A stretch of 64,000 bases of DNA, taken from Aquabacterium sp. A7-Y. GTDB lineage: Bacteria; Pseudomonadota; Gammaproteobacteria; Burkholderiales; Burkholderiaceae_C. Location: contig NZ_JAPFBW010000004.1 of NCBI RefSeq assembly GCF_026153205.1, positions 62,001 through 126,000 of the forward strand. The letters are read 5' to 3'. The notes below the pieces were generated by a model. It worked only from the letters and a program-made list of their open reading frames with translations, searched no databases and was not told where the DNA came from. Shown here piece after piece: positions 16,508-25,075 of the stretch (positions within the stretch are counted from its first letter, which is position 1; the number at the start of each line of letters is the position of its first letter). A program made the translations under genes and the position numbers.

Positions 16508-18262
16508 ATGCTGGACGCCGCAGGCGGCACCTCCTATGTCTACACCCCCGTGTACTACCGGGAGCCCGAACCCGAGCTGCCCCCGGCGCCGAAAAAACCG
16601 GATGTCCAGGCCGCGGCCGACCGCGTGATGGACGCCGGCGAGCGGCCCATCATCAAGGACAACTACGAAAAACGCCTGGACGTCTTCGCTCAGGAGATGA
16701 GCCAGGGCGACGCGCAGTACCAGGCCGAGCTGATCGACGAGATTCTCAAGCGCGACCCGGGCGCCTTCGACTCCTGGCTGAAGTCCAACCGGGTCCACGA
16801 CCTCACCGGCGAAGGCCTGCTCACGACGCAGGAGCGCGACACGATCTTCCGCGGCATGAAGGCCGGCATCGAGGGCTGCCGCTTCAATGCCGACGAGATC
16901 CCGGCCAACTTCATCCGCGACTCCAAGGACCCGGCCCTGATCGCCAGCTACATGCGCCGGCAGAACACCGAAGACCGGGGCGGCTTCGAACGCTCGCTGA
17001 CCGCCTTCAGCGGGGTGCCGGCCGACCAGATGCGCAGTTTCATCGCCGATCCGAACAACAAGACGCTGGTGCGCGACTTCACGCTCTCGGTGCAGCGCCA
17101 CCAGGACTGGTACGAGAACCAGACCCTCGACCTGCTCCAGACCGTGACAACCCCCGGCGGTGTCGTCAGCCATCAGCATGACGCGCCGGTCAGCTTCTCG
17201 AAGGAGCAGCTGGCCGCGATGCGCGACGCCTTCCGCGACAACGACGGGCTGAAGACCAATGGCGAACTGCTGCTCGCCTACCCCGACCGCATCGAGCGCA
17301 ACGAGGAAGTCACCCGGCAGTACTCCCAGTTGTCACACGACATGGCCGACATCGTCGGCAAGGACAACGCGAACTGGGCCACCTTTGCCGTCTGGGCCTC
17401 CGACGAAATCGGCCGCAATCTGGAAGGCGGGCTCGGCATCGAGCTCGGCGAAATGGGGCTGGGCGATCCCCGCCACTGGCTCAGCGTGGGCAACTCCAAG
17501 CTCATCTCCGACATCGGCCCGGGCTTCCAGCACTTCACCAAGGTCTTCAGCGACCCGGCCAACCGCAACATGAGCTTCGAGGACTTCTGGGCCGGCTTCG
17601 AGGCCGAGTGGGGCGGCCGCGGCATCTCCTACCTCGACGGCGGCCAGGACACGCAGCTGGACATGAAAAACGCCTTCAAGGCCTACCACGAGGCGATGCA
17701 GCTGCGCCAGCAGGAAACCGACCTCGGCCTCAAGGGCCCCGGCCACGAGCAGGAGATCGCGGCGCTGGCCAACCGCCGCGGCCAGCTGATGCTGTATGCC
17801 AACACCCTCGTGGGGCTGCAGGAGCAGGACATCATCCAGCCCGAAATCGAGAAGGGCATGCAAAGCGGCGCCGGCCTGGGGCCGGTCAATCTCTGGGGCG
17901 CCGGGCGGCACTGGATCGACCTGCACAGCCCCGACCGGACCTTCCACACCAACGAGTCCTTCCCGGTGTCGGGCGATCGCGTGAAGCTGGACGCGACCTT
18001 CACCACGGTTGACGGCAAGACCATCCGACTGAACGACGCGCTCAACGACCGGCTCGCCGGGCTGCGCGGCGACGACAAGGACCCGTCGGATCCGGCCAGC
18101 GCCGCGACCGGCCACTGGGAGCGCTACGGCGAGCGCATGACCTACATCTACCACCTGTTCGCCGAGTACCAGCGCGACGGCACGCTGTTCACGGATCCGC
18201 GCGTGGCCTTCGACTCGCGCGCGACCGAGCTCAACAACGACCCGCACTACCCCTACGGTTGA
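16508..18262 (+). CDS. Large hydrophilic protein of unknown function
   Basis: I do not recognise a characterised family for this 584-residue protein. GGAG lies 5 bases before the ATG. No signal peptide or membrane segment is visible. The N terminus is proline-rich (EPEPELPPAPKKPD), followed by a helical region with DVFAQEMSQGD, DEILKRDPGAFDSWL and a LTTQERDTIFRGMKAGIEG segment. The second half contains NWATFAVWASDEIGRNLEG and QLMLYANTLVGLQEQDIIQPEI, which recall a rare DUF2515-like helical module; that is memory, not a search. Soluble, acidic and large, it could be an effector or structural protein. The 193 bp before it hold no gene. Confidence 0.75.
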   Translation: MLDAAGGTSYVYTPVYYREPEPELPPAPKKPDVQAAADRVMDAGERPIIKDNYEKRLDVFAQEMSQGDAQYQAELIDEILKRDPGAFDSWLKSNRVHDLTGEGLLTTQERDTIFRGMKAGIEGCRFNADEIPANFIRDSKDPALIASYMRRQNTEDRGGFERSLTAFSGVPADQMRSFIADPNNKTLVRDFTLSVQRHQDWYENQTLDLLQTVTTPGGVVSHQHDAPVSFSKEQLAAMRDAFRDNDGLKTNGELLLAYPDRIERNEEVTRQYSQLSHDMADIVGKDNANWATFAVWASDEIGRNLEGGLGIELGEMGLGDPRHWLSVGNSKLISDIGPGFQHFTKVFSDPANRNMSFEDFWAGFEAEWGGRGISYLDGGQDTQLDMKNAFKAYHEAMQLRQQETDLGLKGPGHEQEIAALANRRGQLMLYANTLVGLQEQDIIQPEIEKGMQSGAGLGPVNLWGAGRHWIDLHSPDRTFHTNESFPVSGDRVKLDATFTTVDGKTIRLNDALNDRLAGLRGDDKDPSDPASAATGHWERYGERMTYIYHLFAEYQRDGTLFTDPRVAFDSRATELNNDPHYPYG

Positions 18263-18267
18263 GTGGT

Positions 18268-18295
18268 GTGCCCGGCGCGTCTGCGCGTCGGGCAC
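18268..18295. terminator. Hairpin between two convergent genes
   Basis: A 12-bp stem with one G-T pair (arms 18268-18279 and 18284-18295, loop TCTG) lies between the convergent ends of the 584-residue gene and cysA. There is no T run on either strand; it may serve both as a bidirectional stop. Confidence 0.5.
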
Positions 18296-18323
18296 GAGCG
18301 GCCGTCAGACCGCTGAACGCCGC

Positions 18324-19361
18324 TCAGGCGGGCGACGACTCGAAGCGCGTCACCCGACGCGCCTTCAGGTGGACCGCCACGCCCGGACGCAGGCCCAGCC
18401 GCTCGCTCAAGGCACCGTATTCGGAGCGCGGCAGCTCGACATCGACATAGCTGCCGTCATCCACACGCTTGAACTCGATGCGGGTGTTGGGTCCGACCGT
18501 CAGCACCTGCGACAGCGTGACGGGCAGCGTGCCGGGCTCCGGCGTCGCAACGATCTCGAGTTCGTGCGGGCGCACGTAGCTGACCTCTCCAGCGGCCGCC
18601 AGGCCGCCCGGGCCATGGCCCAGCCGGCCGTGGAACAGGTTGACGTCGCCCAGGAACTGCAGCACGAAAGGCGTGGCCGGGTGGTCATAGACCTGGTCCG
18701 GCGAGCCCTCCTGCTCGATGCGACCCTGGTTCATCACGACGATGCGGTCGGCCACCTCCATGGCCTCGTCCTGGTCGTGCGTGACGAACACGCTGGTGAC
18801 GTGCATCTCGTCGTGCAGCCGCCGCAGCCAGCGGCGCAGCTCCTTGCGCACCTTGGCGTCGAGTGCGCCGAAGGGTTCGTCCAGCAGCAACACCTTGGGC
18901 TCGACCGCCAGCGCGCGGGCCAGCGCGATGCGCTGGCGTTGGCCGCCGGAAAGCTGGTGCGGGTAGCGGTCGGCGATCCAGTCCAGCTGCACCAGCTTGA
19001 GCAACTCGTTCACCTTCGCGCGGATCTCACGCTCGGGCGGACGGCTGGCCTTGGGACGCACGCGCAGCCCGAAGGCGACGTTCTCAAAGATGCTCATGTG
19101 CCCGAACAGCGCGTAGTGCTGGAACACGAAACCCACCTGGCGCTCGCGCACGTCAGCGAATGTCGCGTCCTCGCCGTGGAAGCGCACCGAACCGCTGTCC
19201 GGCCGCTCCAGCCCGGCGATGATGCGCAGCAGCGAGGTCTTGCCCGAGCCCGAAGGCCCGAGCAGCGCGACCAGCTCCCCGGAGGGGATGTCGAGGTTCA
19301 GGTTGTCGCAGACGACGGTGGCGCCGAAGCGCTTGTTCAGACCACGGACTTCTATGCTCAT
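18324..19361 (-). CDS. cysA: Sulfate/thiosulfate ABC transporter ATPase
   Basis: This 345-residue ATP-binding subunit powers sulfate import. Motifs in order: Walker [10 protein letters not shown] near residue 35, Q-loop FVFQHYALF near 82, signature LSGGQRQR near 140, Walker [16 protein letters not shown] and the switch His in FVTHDQDEA. The C-terminal third is the TOBE-type regulatory domain with [10 protein letters not shown] start at [13 protein letters not shown], whose ATG overlaps the cysW stop by four bases (ATGA). It is the last gene of the sbp-cysT-cysW-cysA operon. Confidence 0.95.
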   Translation of the reverse strand: MSIEVRGLNKRFGATVVCDNLNLDIPSGELVALLGPSGSGKTSLLRIIAGLERPDSGSVRFHGEDATFADVRERQVGFVFQHYALFGHMSIFENVAFGLRVRPKASRPPEREIRAKVNELLKLVQLDWIADRYPHQLSGGQRQRIALARALAVEPKVLLLDEPFGALDAKVRKELRRWLRRLHDEMHVTSVFVTHDQDEAMEVADRIVVMNQGRIEQEGSPDQVYDHPATPFVLQFLGDVNLFHGRLGHGPGGLAAAGEVSYVRPHELEIVATPEPGTLPVTLSQVLTVGPNTRIEFKRVDDGSYVDVELPRSEYGALSERLGLRPGVAVHLKARRVTRFESSPA

Positions 19362-20266
19362 TCCAGCTCTCCCGCGAGTTGTTTCTCGCGCTTCACCCGC
19401 TGCTCGACCAGCAGCTTCAGCACCAGCGTGACGAGCGCCAGCCCGGCCAGCAGCGAGGCCACCGCAAAGGCCGCCGCGAACTGGTATTCGTTGTAGAGGA
19501 TCTCGATGTGCAGCGGCATCGTGTTGGTCTGGCCGCGGATGTGGCCCGAGACCACCGACACCGCGCCGAACTCGCCCATCGCCCGGGCGTTGCACAGGAT
19601 CACCCCGTACAGCAGCGCCCACTTGATGTTGGGCAAGGTGACGCGCCAGAAGATCTGCCAGCCCGAGGCGCCCAGCACGCGTGCGGCCTCCTCCTGCTCC
19701 TGCCCCTGGCTCTGCATCAGCGGGATCAGCTCGCGCGCGATGAAGGGGAAAGTCACGAAGATGGTCGCCAGCACGATGCCCGGCACCGCGAAGATGATCT
19801 TCACGTCGTGGTCGCGCAGCCACTCGCCCCACCAGCCCTGCAGGCCGAACAGCAGCACATAGATGAGGCCGGCGATCACCGGGCTGACCGAAAACGGCAG
19901 GTCGATCAGCGTCAGCAGCAGGTTCTTGCCGCGGAAGTCGAACTTCGCGATGCACCAGGCGGCTGCGACGCCGAACACCAGGTTCATCGGCAACGCGATG
20001 GCGGCCGCCGTCAGCGTCAGCTGGATGGCCGAGAGCGCGTCAGGCTCGGTGATCGCGGCGAGGTAGACCTCGACGCCCTTCTTCAGCGCCTCGACAAACA
20101 CCGAGACCAGCGGAACGAAGAGGAACAGCGTCAGGAACAACAGCGCGACGGCGATCAGCGTGACACGTACCCAGGGCGCTTCCTGGGTGGCCGAGCGCCG
20201 CTGCGGCGGCGGCACGGCCGTTGCGGGGTGGTGCGTGCCGGCGGGCATGGTAGCGGTATGGATCAT
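19358..20266 (-). CDS. cysW: Sulfate ABC transporter permease CysW
   Basis: This 302-residue inner-membrane subunit pairs with CysT to form the sulfate channel. It has six hydrophobic segments and the permease loop [23 protein letters not shown], the EAA motif that docks on CysA. The first 35 residues are hydrophilic and Pro/Thr-rich. It sits 18 bp after cysT and overlaps cysA by ATGA, so stoichiometric expression is likely. The CysW rather than CysT assignment rests on position next to cysA and on the [19 protein letters not shown] segment typical of CysW. Confidence 0.94.
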   Translation of the reverse strand: MIHTATMPAGTHHPATAVPPPQRRSATQEAPWVRVTLIAVALLFLTLFLFVPLVSVFVEALKKGVEVYLAAITEPDALSAIQLTLTAAAIALPMNLVFGVAAAWCIAKFDFRGKNLLLTLIDLPFSVSPVIAGLIYVLLFGLQGWWGEWLRDHDVKIIFAVPGIVLATIFVTFPFIARELIPLMQSQGQEQEEAARVLGASGWQIFWRVTLPNIKWALLYGVILCNARAMGEFGAVSVVSGHIRGQTNTMPLHIEILYNEYQFAAAFAVASLLAGLALVTLVLKLLVEQRVKREKQLAGELE

Positions 20267-20284
20267 GGTATCGGACGTCGGCCC

Positions 20285-21127
20285 TCAGCGGCCCTGCCGC
20301 CGGCGCGACCAGGCCTGCAGCAGATTGATGAAAAACAGCATCACGAAGGAGGCCACCAGCATCACCACGGCGATCGCGGTGGCGCCGGCGTAGTCGTACT
20401 GCTCCAGCTTGGTGATGATGAGCAGCGGCGTGATCTCGGACACCATGGGCATGTTGCCGGCGATGAAGATGACCGAGCCGTACTCGCCCAGTGCGCGCGC
20501 GAAGGCGAGCGCGAAGCCGGTCAGCAGCGCGGGCGTCAGGATGGGGAAGATCACCCGGCTGAAGGTCTGCCAGCGGCTTGCACCCAGCGTCGCCGACGCC
20601 TCCTCCAGCTCGGTGTGCAGGTCCTCCAGCACGGGCTGCACGGTGCGCACGACAAAGGGCAGGCCGATGAAGGTGAGCGCGACGAAAACGCCCAGCGGCG
20701 TGAACGAGACCTTCAGGCCCAGCAGCGCCAGCCACTGGCCGATCCAGCCGTTCTGTGCATACAGCGCGGTCAGCGCGATACCGGCCACGGCGGTCGGCAG
20801 CGCGAACGGCAGGTCCACCAGCGCGTCGACCACACGCCGCCCCGGGAAGGAGTAGCGCACCAGCACCCAGGCCACCAAGAGCCCGAACACCGCATTGACG
20901 AAGGCGGCTGCCAGCGAAGCGCCGAAGGTCAGGCGGTAGGAGGCCAGCACGCGCGGCGAGCTGACCGCCTCCCAGAACTGCGGCCAGCTCAAGGTGAAGG
21001 TCTTGAGGAAGGCCGCCGACAGCGGGATCAGCACGACCAGGCTGATGTAGAGCAGCGTGAAGCCGAGCGCGAGGTCGAAACCGGGCAGCACGCTGTGACG
21101 CCGCAGCAGGGTGCGGGAGAAGATCAT
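20285..21127 (-). CDS. cysT: Sulfate ABC transporter permease CysT
   Basis: This 280-residue inner-membrane subunit is also called CysU. It shows LPGFDLALGFTLLYISLVVLIPL as the first membrane segment, PFALPTAVAGIALTALYA in the middle, and the EAA loop LEEASATLGASRWQTFSRVIFP that contacts CysA. It follows the sulfate-binding-protein gene by 15 bp and precedes cysW by 18 bp. Length and motifs are normal. Confidence 0.94.
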   Translation of the reverse strand: MIFSRTLLRRHSVLPGFDLALGFTLLYISLVVLIPLSAAFLKTFTLSWPQFWEAVSSPRVLASYRLTFGASLAAAFVNAVFGLLVAWVLVRYSFPGRRVVDALVDLPFALPTAVAGIALTALYAQNGWIGQWLALLGLKVSFTPLGVFVALTFIGLPFVVRTVQPVLEDLHTELEEASATLGASRWQTFSRVIFPILTPALLTGFALAFARALGEYGSVIFIAGNMPMVSEITPLLIITKLEQYDYAGATAIAVVMLVASFVMLFFINLLQAWSRRRQGR

Positions 21128-21142
21128 GGTCAGCGTTCCGGG

Positions 21143-22180
21143 TCAGCGTTTCGCGGCCGACAGGATCTGATCGTAGGTGGCGCCGTCGTCGAAGTGCTCC
21201 TTCTGGGCCTTTTTCCAGCCGCCGAACACCTCGTCGATCGTGAACACCTGGACCCTGGGGAAATCCTTCGCGTATTTCGCGAGCACCTTGGCAGCACGGG
21301 GACGCAGGTGGTGGCGGGCGGCCAGGTCCTGGGCCTCGTCCGACCACAGGTACTTCAGGTAGGCCTCGGCCAGCTTGCGGCTGCCCCGCTTGTCAGCCAC
21401 CTTGTCCACCACCGCGACCGGGTTCTCGGCCAGGATGGTCCAGCTCGGGTAGACCACGTCGAAGTCCTCGCCGAACTCGCGCTTGATCAGCGGCACTTCG
21501 CTCTCGAAGGTCACCAGCGCATCGCCGATGCCGCGCTGTGCGAACGTGGTGGTGGCGGCGCGCCCGCCGCCGTCGAAGACCGGCACATTCGCGAAGATGC
21601 GCGTCGCCAGCTCACGTGCGGCAGCCGGCGTCGCGCCCTTCTTGAGGGTCGCACCCCAAGCCGCCACATAGGTGTAGCGGCCGTTGCCGGTGATCTTGGG
21701 ATTGGGAATCACCACCGAGACGCCCGCGCGGCCGAGGTCGTCCCAGTCCTTGATCTTCTTCGGGTTGCCCTTGCGCACCAGGATCACCGAGACCGAGGTG
21801 GTGGGCGCGCTGTTGTCGGGCAGGCGCTTGGCCCAGTCGGCCGGCACCAGCTGCCCGCGGTCGTGCAGCATGTCGATGTCGTTGGACTGGTTCATCGTGA
21901 TCACGTCGGCCTCCAGGCCGTCGGCCACGCTGCGTGCCTGCTTGCTGGAGCCGCCGTGCGACTGGTTCAGCTTGACGTCCTGCCCGGTGCTGGCCTTCCA
22001 GTGTTTCGCGAACAGGGTGTTGTAGTCCTTGTAGAACTCGCGTGAAACGTCGTAGCTGACGTTCAGCAGGCTCTGCGCCTGGGCAAAGACCGGCAGTGCG
22101 GTCCCGCCGACGGCCGCCGCGGCCAAGGTGCACAGCAGGGCCCGGCGGCCGGGCAGGAAGCGAGAGGCGGGAAAGGGCAT
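21143..22180 (-). CDS. sbp: Sulfate-binding periplasmic protein (first copy)
   Basis: This 345-residue substrate-binding protein delivers sulfate to CysTWA. A signal peptide covers about residues 1-35 (RRALLCTLAAAAVGGTALPVFAQA). The mature protein has the family hallmarks LLNVSYDVSREFYKDYN, QSHGGSSKQARSV and NPKITGNGRYTYVAAWG, which shape the sulfate site. I prefer the ATG at 22180; a TTG six codons earlier is in frame. It is the first gene of the cysTWA operon and has its own promoter with a CysB-type box (22211-22260). A paralogue lies directly upstream. Confidence 0.93.
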   Translation of the reverse strand: MPFPASRFLPGRRALLCTLAAAAVGGTALPVFAQAQSLLNVSYDVSREFYKDYNTLFAKHWKASTGQDVKLNQSHGGSSKQARSVADGLEADVITMNQSNDIDMLHDRGQLVPADWAKRLPDNSAPTTSVSVILVRKGNPKKIKDWDDLGRAGVSVVIPNPKITGNGRYTYVAAWGATLKKGATPAAARELATRIFANVPVFDGGGRAATTTFAQRGIGDALVTFESEVPLIKREFGEDFDVVYPSWTILAENPVAVVDKVADKRGSRKLAEAYLKYLWSDEAQDLAARHHLRPRAAKVLAKYAKDFPRVQVFTIDEVFGGWKKAQKEHFDDGATYDQILSAAKR

Positions 22181-22210
22181 GGGGTGTCCAGAATCCAACA
22201 GAGATGCCCC

Positions 22211-22260
22211 ATCCTAAGGACCCCTCCTTCCATGACGAACGATTTGATACGCAGTTGCTT
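22211..22260 (-). promoter_or_regulatory. CysB-type promoter of sbp/cysTWA (box 1)
   Basis: On the minus strand AAGCAA (22260-22255), CTG, CGT, N6 and TCGTTC (22242-22237) are followed after exactly 20 nt by TAGGAT (22216-22211) as -10 box. The same layout occurs at 23.37, 24.36 and 44.74 kb. The predicted transcript start is near 22204, 24 nt before the sbp ATG. Confidence 0.7.
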
Positions 22261-22292
22261 ATCCGGATTTCGTATATAGACTCACCTCAACA

Positions 22293-23303
22293 CTACTTCC
22301 GGGTAAATATCTTGTCGAAGACACCGCCGTCCGCGAAGTGGGTCTTCTGTGCCTTGCTCCAGCCGCCGAAGGTCTCGTCGATCGTGAACAGGGTCACCTT
22401 GGGGAACTGCCCGGCGTACTTGGCTGCCGCTTGCGGGTCGACCGGCCGGTAGTAGTTGCGGCCGGCGATGTCCTGGCCCTCCGGCGAGTAGAGGTAGTCG
22501 AGATAGGCTTGTGCGACGGCTCGCGTGCCCTTTTTGTCGACCACCTTGTCGACCACCGCGACCGGCGGCTCGGCACGGATGCTCAGTGAAGGCGCGACGA
22601 TGTCGAACTTGCCCGGGCCGAGCTCCTTCAGCGCCAGCAGGGCCTCGTTCTCCCAGGCCAGCAGCACGTCGCCGAGGCCGCGCTCGACGAAGGTGGTGGT
22701 CGCGCCGCGGGCGCCGGAGTCCAGCACCGGCACGTTTGCCAGCAACTTCGTGACGAACTCCTGGGCCTTGGCTTCCGAGCCGTACTTCTTTTGTGCATAA
22801 CCCCAGGCGGCCAGGTAGTTCCAGCGTGCGCCGCCGGAGGTCTTGGGATTCGGCGTGATGACTTGCACACCCGGCTTCACCAGGTCGTCCCAGTCCTTGA
22901 TGCCCTTGGGATTGCCCTTGCGCACCAGGAACACGATGGTCGAGGTGTAGGGCGCGCTGTTGTGCTTCAGGCGCTTCTGCCAGTCGGGGGCCAGCAACTT
23001 GGCGCGCGCGGCCACCTCGTCGATGTCGTAGGCGAGCGCGAGCGTCACGACATCGGCCTCCAGCCCGTCGATCACCGAGCGAGCCTGCTTGCCCGAGCCG
23101 CCGTGCGAGGTCTTGACGCTGACGGTGTCGCCGGTCTTGTCCTTCCAGTGGCGGGTGAAGGCGGCGTTGTACTCCTGGTAGAGCTCGCGGGTCGGGTCGT
23201 AGGAGACGTTCAGCAGGCTGACGTCCTTGGCGAGGGCTGCGGTGCCGGTGGCGGCCAGCGCCAGCGCGGCCAGCGAGTGTCGGAGGAAGCGGAAGGAAAA
23301 CAT
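22293..23303 (-). CDS. sbp: Sulfate-binding periplasmic protein (second copy)
   Basis: A 336-residue paralogue of the neighbouring sbp product, with signal peptide [20 protein letters not shown] (cut near ALA). It keeps the family signatures [31 protein letters not shown] and [17 protein letters not shown]. It may prefer thiosulfate or differ in affinity, which the sequence cannot show. It has its own CysB-type promoter (23348-23397), and 112 bp containing a second such promoter separate it from the other sbp gene. Gene duplication is likely, though the two have diverged considerably. Confidence 0.92.
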   Translation of the reverse strand: MFSFRFLRHSLAALALAATGTAALAKDVSLLNVSYDPTRELYQEYNAAFTRHWKDKTGDTVSVKTSHGGSGKQARSVIDGLEADVVTLALAYDIDEVAARAKLLAPDWQKRLKHNSAPYTSTIVFLVRKGNPKGIKDWDDLVKPGVQVITPNPKTSGGARWNYLAAWGYAQKKYGSEAKAQEFVTKLLANVPVLDSGARGATTTFVERGLGDVLLAWENEALLALKELGPGKFDIVAPSLSIRAEPPVAVVDKVVDKKGTRAVAQAYLDYLYSPEGQDIAGRNYYRPVDPQAAAKYAGQFPKVTLFTIDETFGGWSKAQKTHFADGGVFDKIFTRK

Positions 23304-23347
23304 CGGAGTCCTGTGGTGTTTGGTTTTGCGCTCTTCGCGGTGAAGAG

Positions 23348-23397
23348 ATGCTAAAAACAGAGCAGCCGCGGAAGAACGAATGGATCCGCCGTTCCTT
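23348..23397 (-). promoter_or_regulatory. CysB-type promoter of the second sbp gene (box 2)
   Basis: On the minus strand AAGGAA (23397-23392), CGG, CGG, N6, TCGTTC (23379-23374), then 20 nt and TAGCAT (23353-23348). Over 29 bases the box agrees with box 1 at 23 positions. The predicted transcript start is near 23341, 38 nt before the gene. Confidence 0.7.
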
Positions 23398-23423
23398 ATT
23401 CGAAAAACAATGAAGCGAGCGGT

Positions 23424-24032
23424 TCAGACCGCGAACGAAAACTCCAGCGTGTGGGCTCGCTCCGGCCGCCGGGCGCGTTCGACCTGCTGCACCAGCAGGC
23501 GGGTGAGTGTTTTGGCCTGAGGCAGCGGCCCGAAACCGGAGTCCACGTTGATGTGGCCGACATCGCCGAGATTGAGAAACTGGCTGCCCCAGCGACGCGC
23601 CCAGGCGCGCGCCGACTCGATGTCCATCCAGGGATCGGTCTCGCTGGCGACCAGCCCATGCGGCAGCGCCAGCCGGTGCTGGGGCAATTGCGCCTCGACG
23701 CCGAACTTGGCGGGGTCGGCCGGCGCCACCAGCAGCGCCGCACGCACCGGCGCTTCGCGCTCCCCGGCGGCTTGCGCGAGCATCAGGTAGCGCGCCAGCG
23801 CCAGGCAGCCGAAGCTGTGCGCCACGGCCACCCAGGCGCCGGCCGGATGGCCCTGCAAGGTCGACGCAATGCGACCGGCCCAGCGGTCGAGGTCGGGCAC
23901 CGTCCAGTCGTCCTGCTCGACGCGGACGCTGCCGCGAAACTGGTGCTGCAGCCAGGTCTGCCAGTGCCCCGGACCGCTGTCGTTCAAGCCCGGGATCACC
24001 AGCACCCGGACCGGATCGCCTCGATATGCCAC
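23424..24032 (-). CDS. RBBP9/YdeN-type alpha/beta hydrolase
   Basis: This 202-residue serine hydrolase starts at a GTG (MAYRGDPVRVLVIPG), with AAAGGAG five bases upstream. Family signs are VLVIPGLNDSGPGHWQTW at the N terminus, the nucleophile elbow VAHSFGCLA near residue 80, and DVGHINVDSGFGPLPQA holding the catalytic His. It follows the Mop gene by 20 bp and so belongs to the transcript driven by CysB-type box 3. Its role in sulfur metabolism is unknown; hydrolysis of a sulfur-containing ester or amide is only a guess. Confidence 0.85.
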   Translation of the reverse strand: MAYRGDPVRVLVIPGLNDSGPGHWQTWLQHQFRGSVRVEQDDWTVPDLDRWAGRIASTLQGHPAGAWVAVAHSFGCLALARYLMLAQAAGEREAPVRAALLVAPADPAKFGVEAQLPQHRLALPHGLVASETDPWMDIESARAWARRWGSQFLNLGDVGHINVDSGFGPLPQAKTLTRLLVQQVERARRPERAHTLEFSFAV

Positions 24033-24052
24033 ACCGACTCCTTTCACCGGCT

Positions 24053-24271
24053 TCAGAGGGTGGCGATCGACACCTCGGTCGACTTCACCAGGGCGATCAC
24101 CTCCTTGCCGACCGTCAGGCCGAGTTCCTTGACCGAGCGGGTCGTGATGACCGAGGTGACGATCAGGCCGGCCGGCGTCTCGACGTCGATCTCCGACACC
24201 ACCGGCCCCTCGATGACCTCCTTCACCTTGCCGCGGAACTGGTTGCGAACATTGATGGCCGTGATGCTCAT
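24053..24271 (-). CDS. Mop-domain (molbindin-like) oxyanion-binding protein
   Basis: This 72-residue protein is a single Mop/TOBE domain: MSITAINVRNQFRGKVKEV, then VVSEIDVETPAGLIVTSVITTRSV and the end VGKEVIALVKSTEVSIA. Stand-alone Mop proteins assemble as hexamers that store molybdate or tungstate. AGGAG precedes the ATG. It lies upstream of the second sbp gene on the same strand and has its own CysB-type promoter, so it seems induced by sulfur limitation. It may buffer molybdate taken up through the sulfate system, or bind sulfate itself; both are inference. Confidence 0.85.
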   Translation of the reverse strand: MSITAINVRNQFRGKVKEVIEGPVVSEIDVETPAGLIVTSVITTRSVKELGLTVGKEVIALVKSTEVSIATL

Positions 24272-24333
24272 GGGCGGAAACTCCTGTGGGGGGTGAGGTG
24301 CGGCCCGGCCGCTCCCGGCGGGCTCGAGCAGCG

Positions 24334-24383
24334 AAGGTAACGAAGCGGACCTGGTCGGAGAACGAATGAATCCGACGCTGCAC
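24334..24383 (-). promoter_or_regulatory. CysB-type promoter of the Mop/hydrolase pair (box 3)
   Basis: On the minus strand GTGCAG (24383-24378), CGT, CGG, N6, TCGTTC (24365-24360), then 20 nt and TACCTT (24339-24334). The AAGSAA half is degenerate here, but the TCGTTC half, the CG and the spacing agree with boxes 1, 2 and 4. Confidence 0.55.
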
Positions 24384-24477
24384 ATGCGGAAAGCGCATGC
24401 GGGTCGGCGAGCAGAGGCTGGAACACCGGGCGCCGGCGTTCGCAGGAGAATCGGAGCTTTTACCGACGCCGCCCGCG

Positions 24478-25059
24478 ATGCCCTCGGATCTTGTCGACGC
24501 CAATTACCGCTTCATCGCAGCCTCCAACGAGCTGAACGCGCGCATCAGCCAGCGCCTGCAGGCGCTCGGCCTCTACCTGACGCTCACGCTGGGGCTGCTG
24601 GCGGCCTTGCTCGGCCTCCAGCACGAGGGCGGCGCCCCGCGGCTGCCGGTGCACTGGCTGTCCTTGGGTTTTCCGGTCGCCTCGTGGTGCCTGGTCCTGC
24701 TCAACTACAAGACCGAACGTGCGCTGGCCCACTTGCGAGGTTTCCTGTCCGCGCTGGAGCAACTCGGCGACGCCCACCTGCGCCTGCCCAGCTACAACAC
24801 GGATCCGCGCTGGTCGCTCAGCGCCAACAGCGCGCGCCGCTTCCAGGACTATGCCGCTGGCCTGCTCGCCGGTGCGGGCAACGGCCTGGCCCTCGGGGCC
24901 CTGTGGTACACCTACCCGGCCGAGCTGGCCGGGGCGCGGGTGCTGCTGTGGCTGAGCACCTCGACGGCGGCACTGTCGGTGCTCGCGCTGTTCTCGATGC
25001 AGCGGCTGGCGGTGCGAGCCGCCGGCTCGGCACAGGACACCGGCCCCGCGCCCCGCTGA
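24478..25059 (+). CDS. Four-helix membrane protein of unknown function
   Basis: I do not recognise the family. The product from ATG 24478 has 193 residues (MPSDLVDANYRFIAASNELN); an in-frame ATG at 24397 would add 27 residues, and neither has a clear ribosome site. Four hydrophobic segments form two hairpins: LGLYLTLTLGLLAALLGL and WLSLGFPVASWCLVLLNY, then AAGLLAGAGNGLALGALWY and VLLWLSTSTAALSVLALFS. The soluble stretch between the pairs has about 60 residues. It stands alone between the sulfur genes and a convergent beta-helix lipoprotein gene. Confidence 0.65.
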   Translation: MPSDLVDANYRFIAASNELNARISQRLQALGLYLTLTLGLLAALLGLQHEGGAPRLPVHWLSLGFPVASWCLVLLNYKTERALAHLRGFLSALEQLGDAHLRLPSYNTDPRWSLSANSARRFQDYAAGLLAGAGNGLALGALWYTYPAELAGARVLLWLSTSTAALSVLALFSMQRLAVRAAGSAQDTGPAPR

Positions 25060-25075
25060 GGGCACGGGGCGTGCA

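Noticed and set aside
18324-19955. Long frame that extends cysA by about 200 residues upstream
   Set aside because: The extension lies on the same strand in another frame of cysW, is Arg/Ala-rich nonsense, and the CysA family starts at [13 protein letters not shown].
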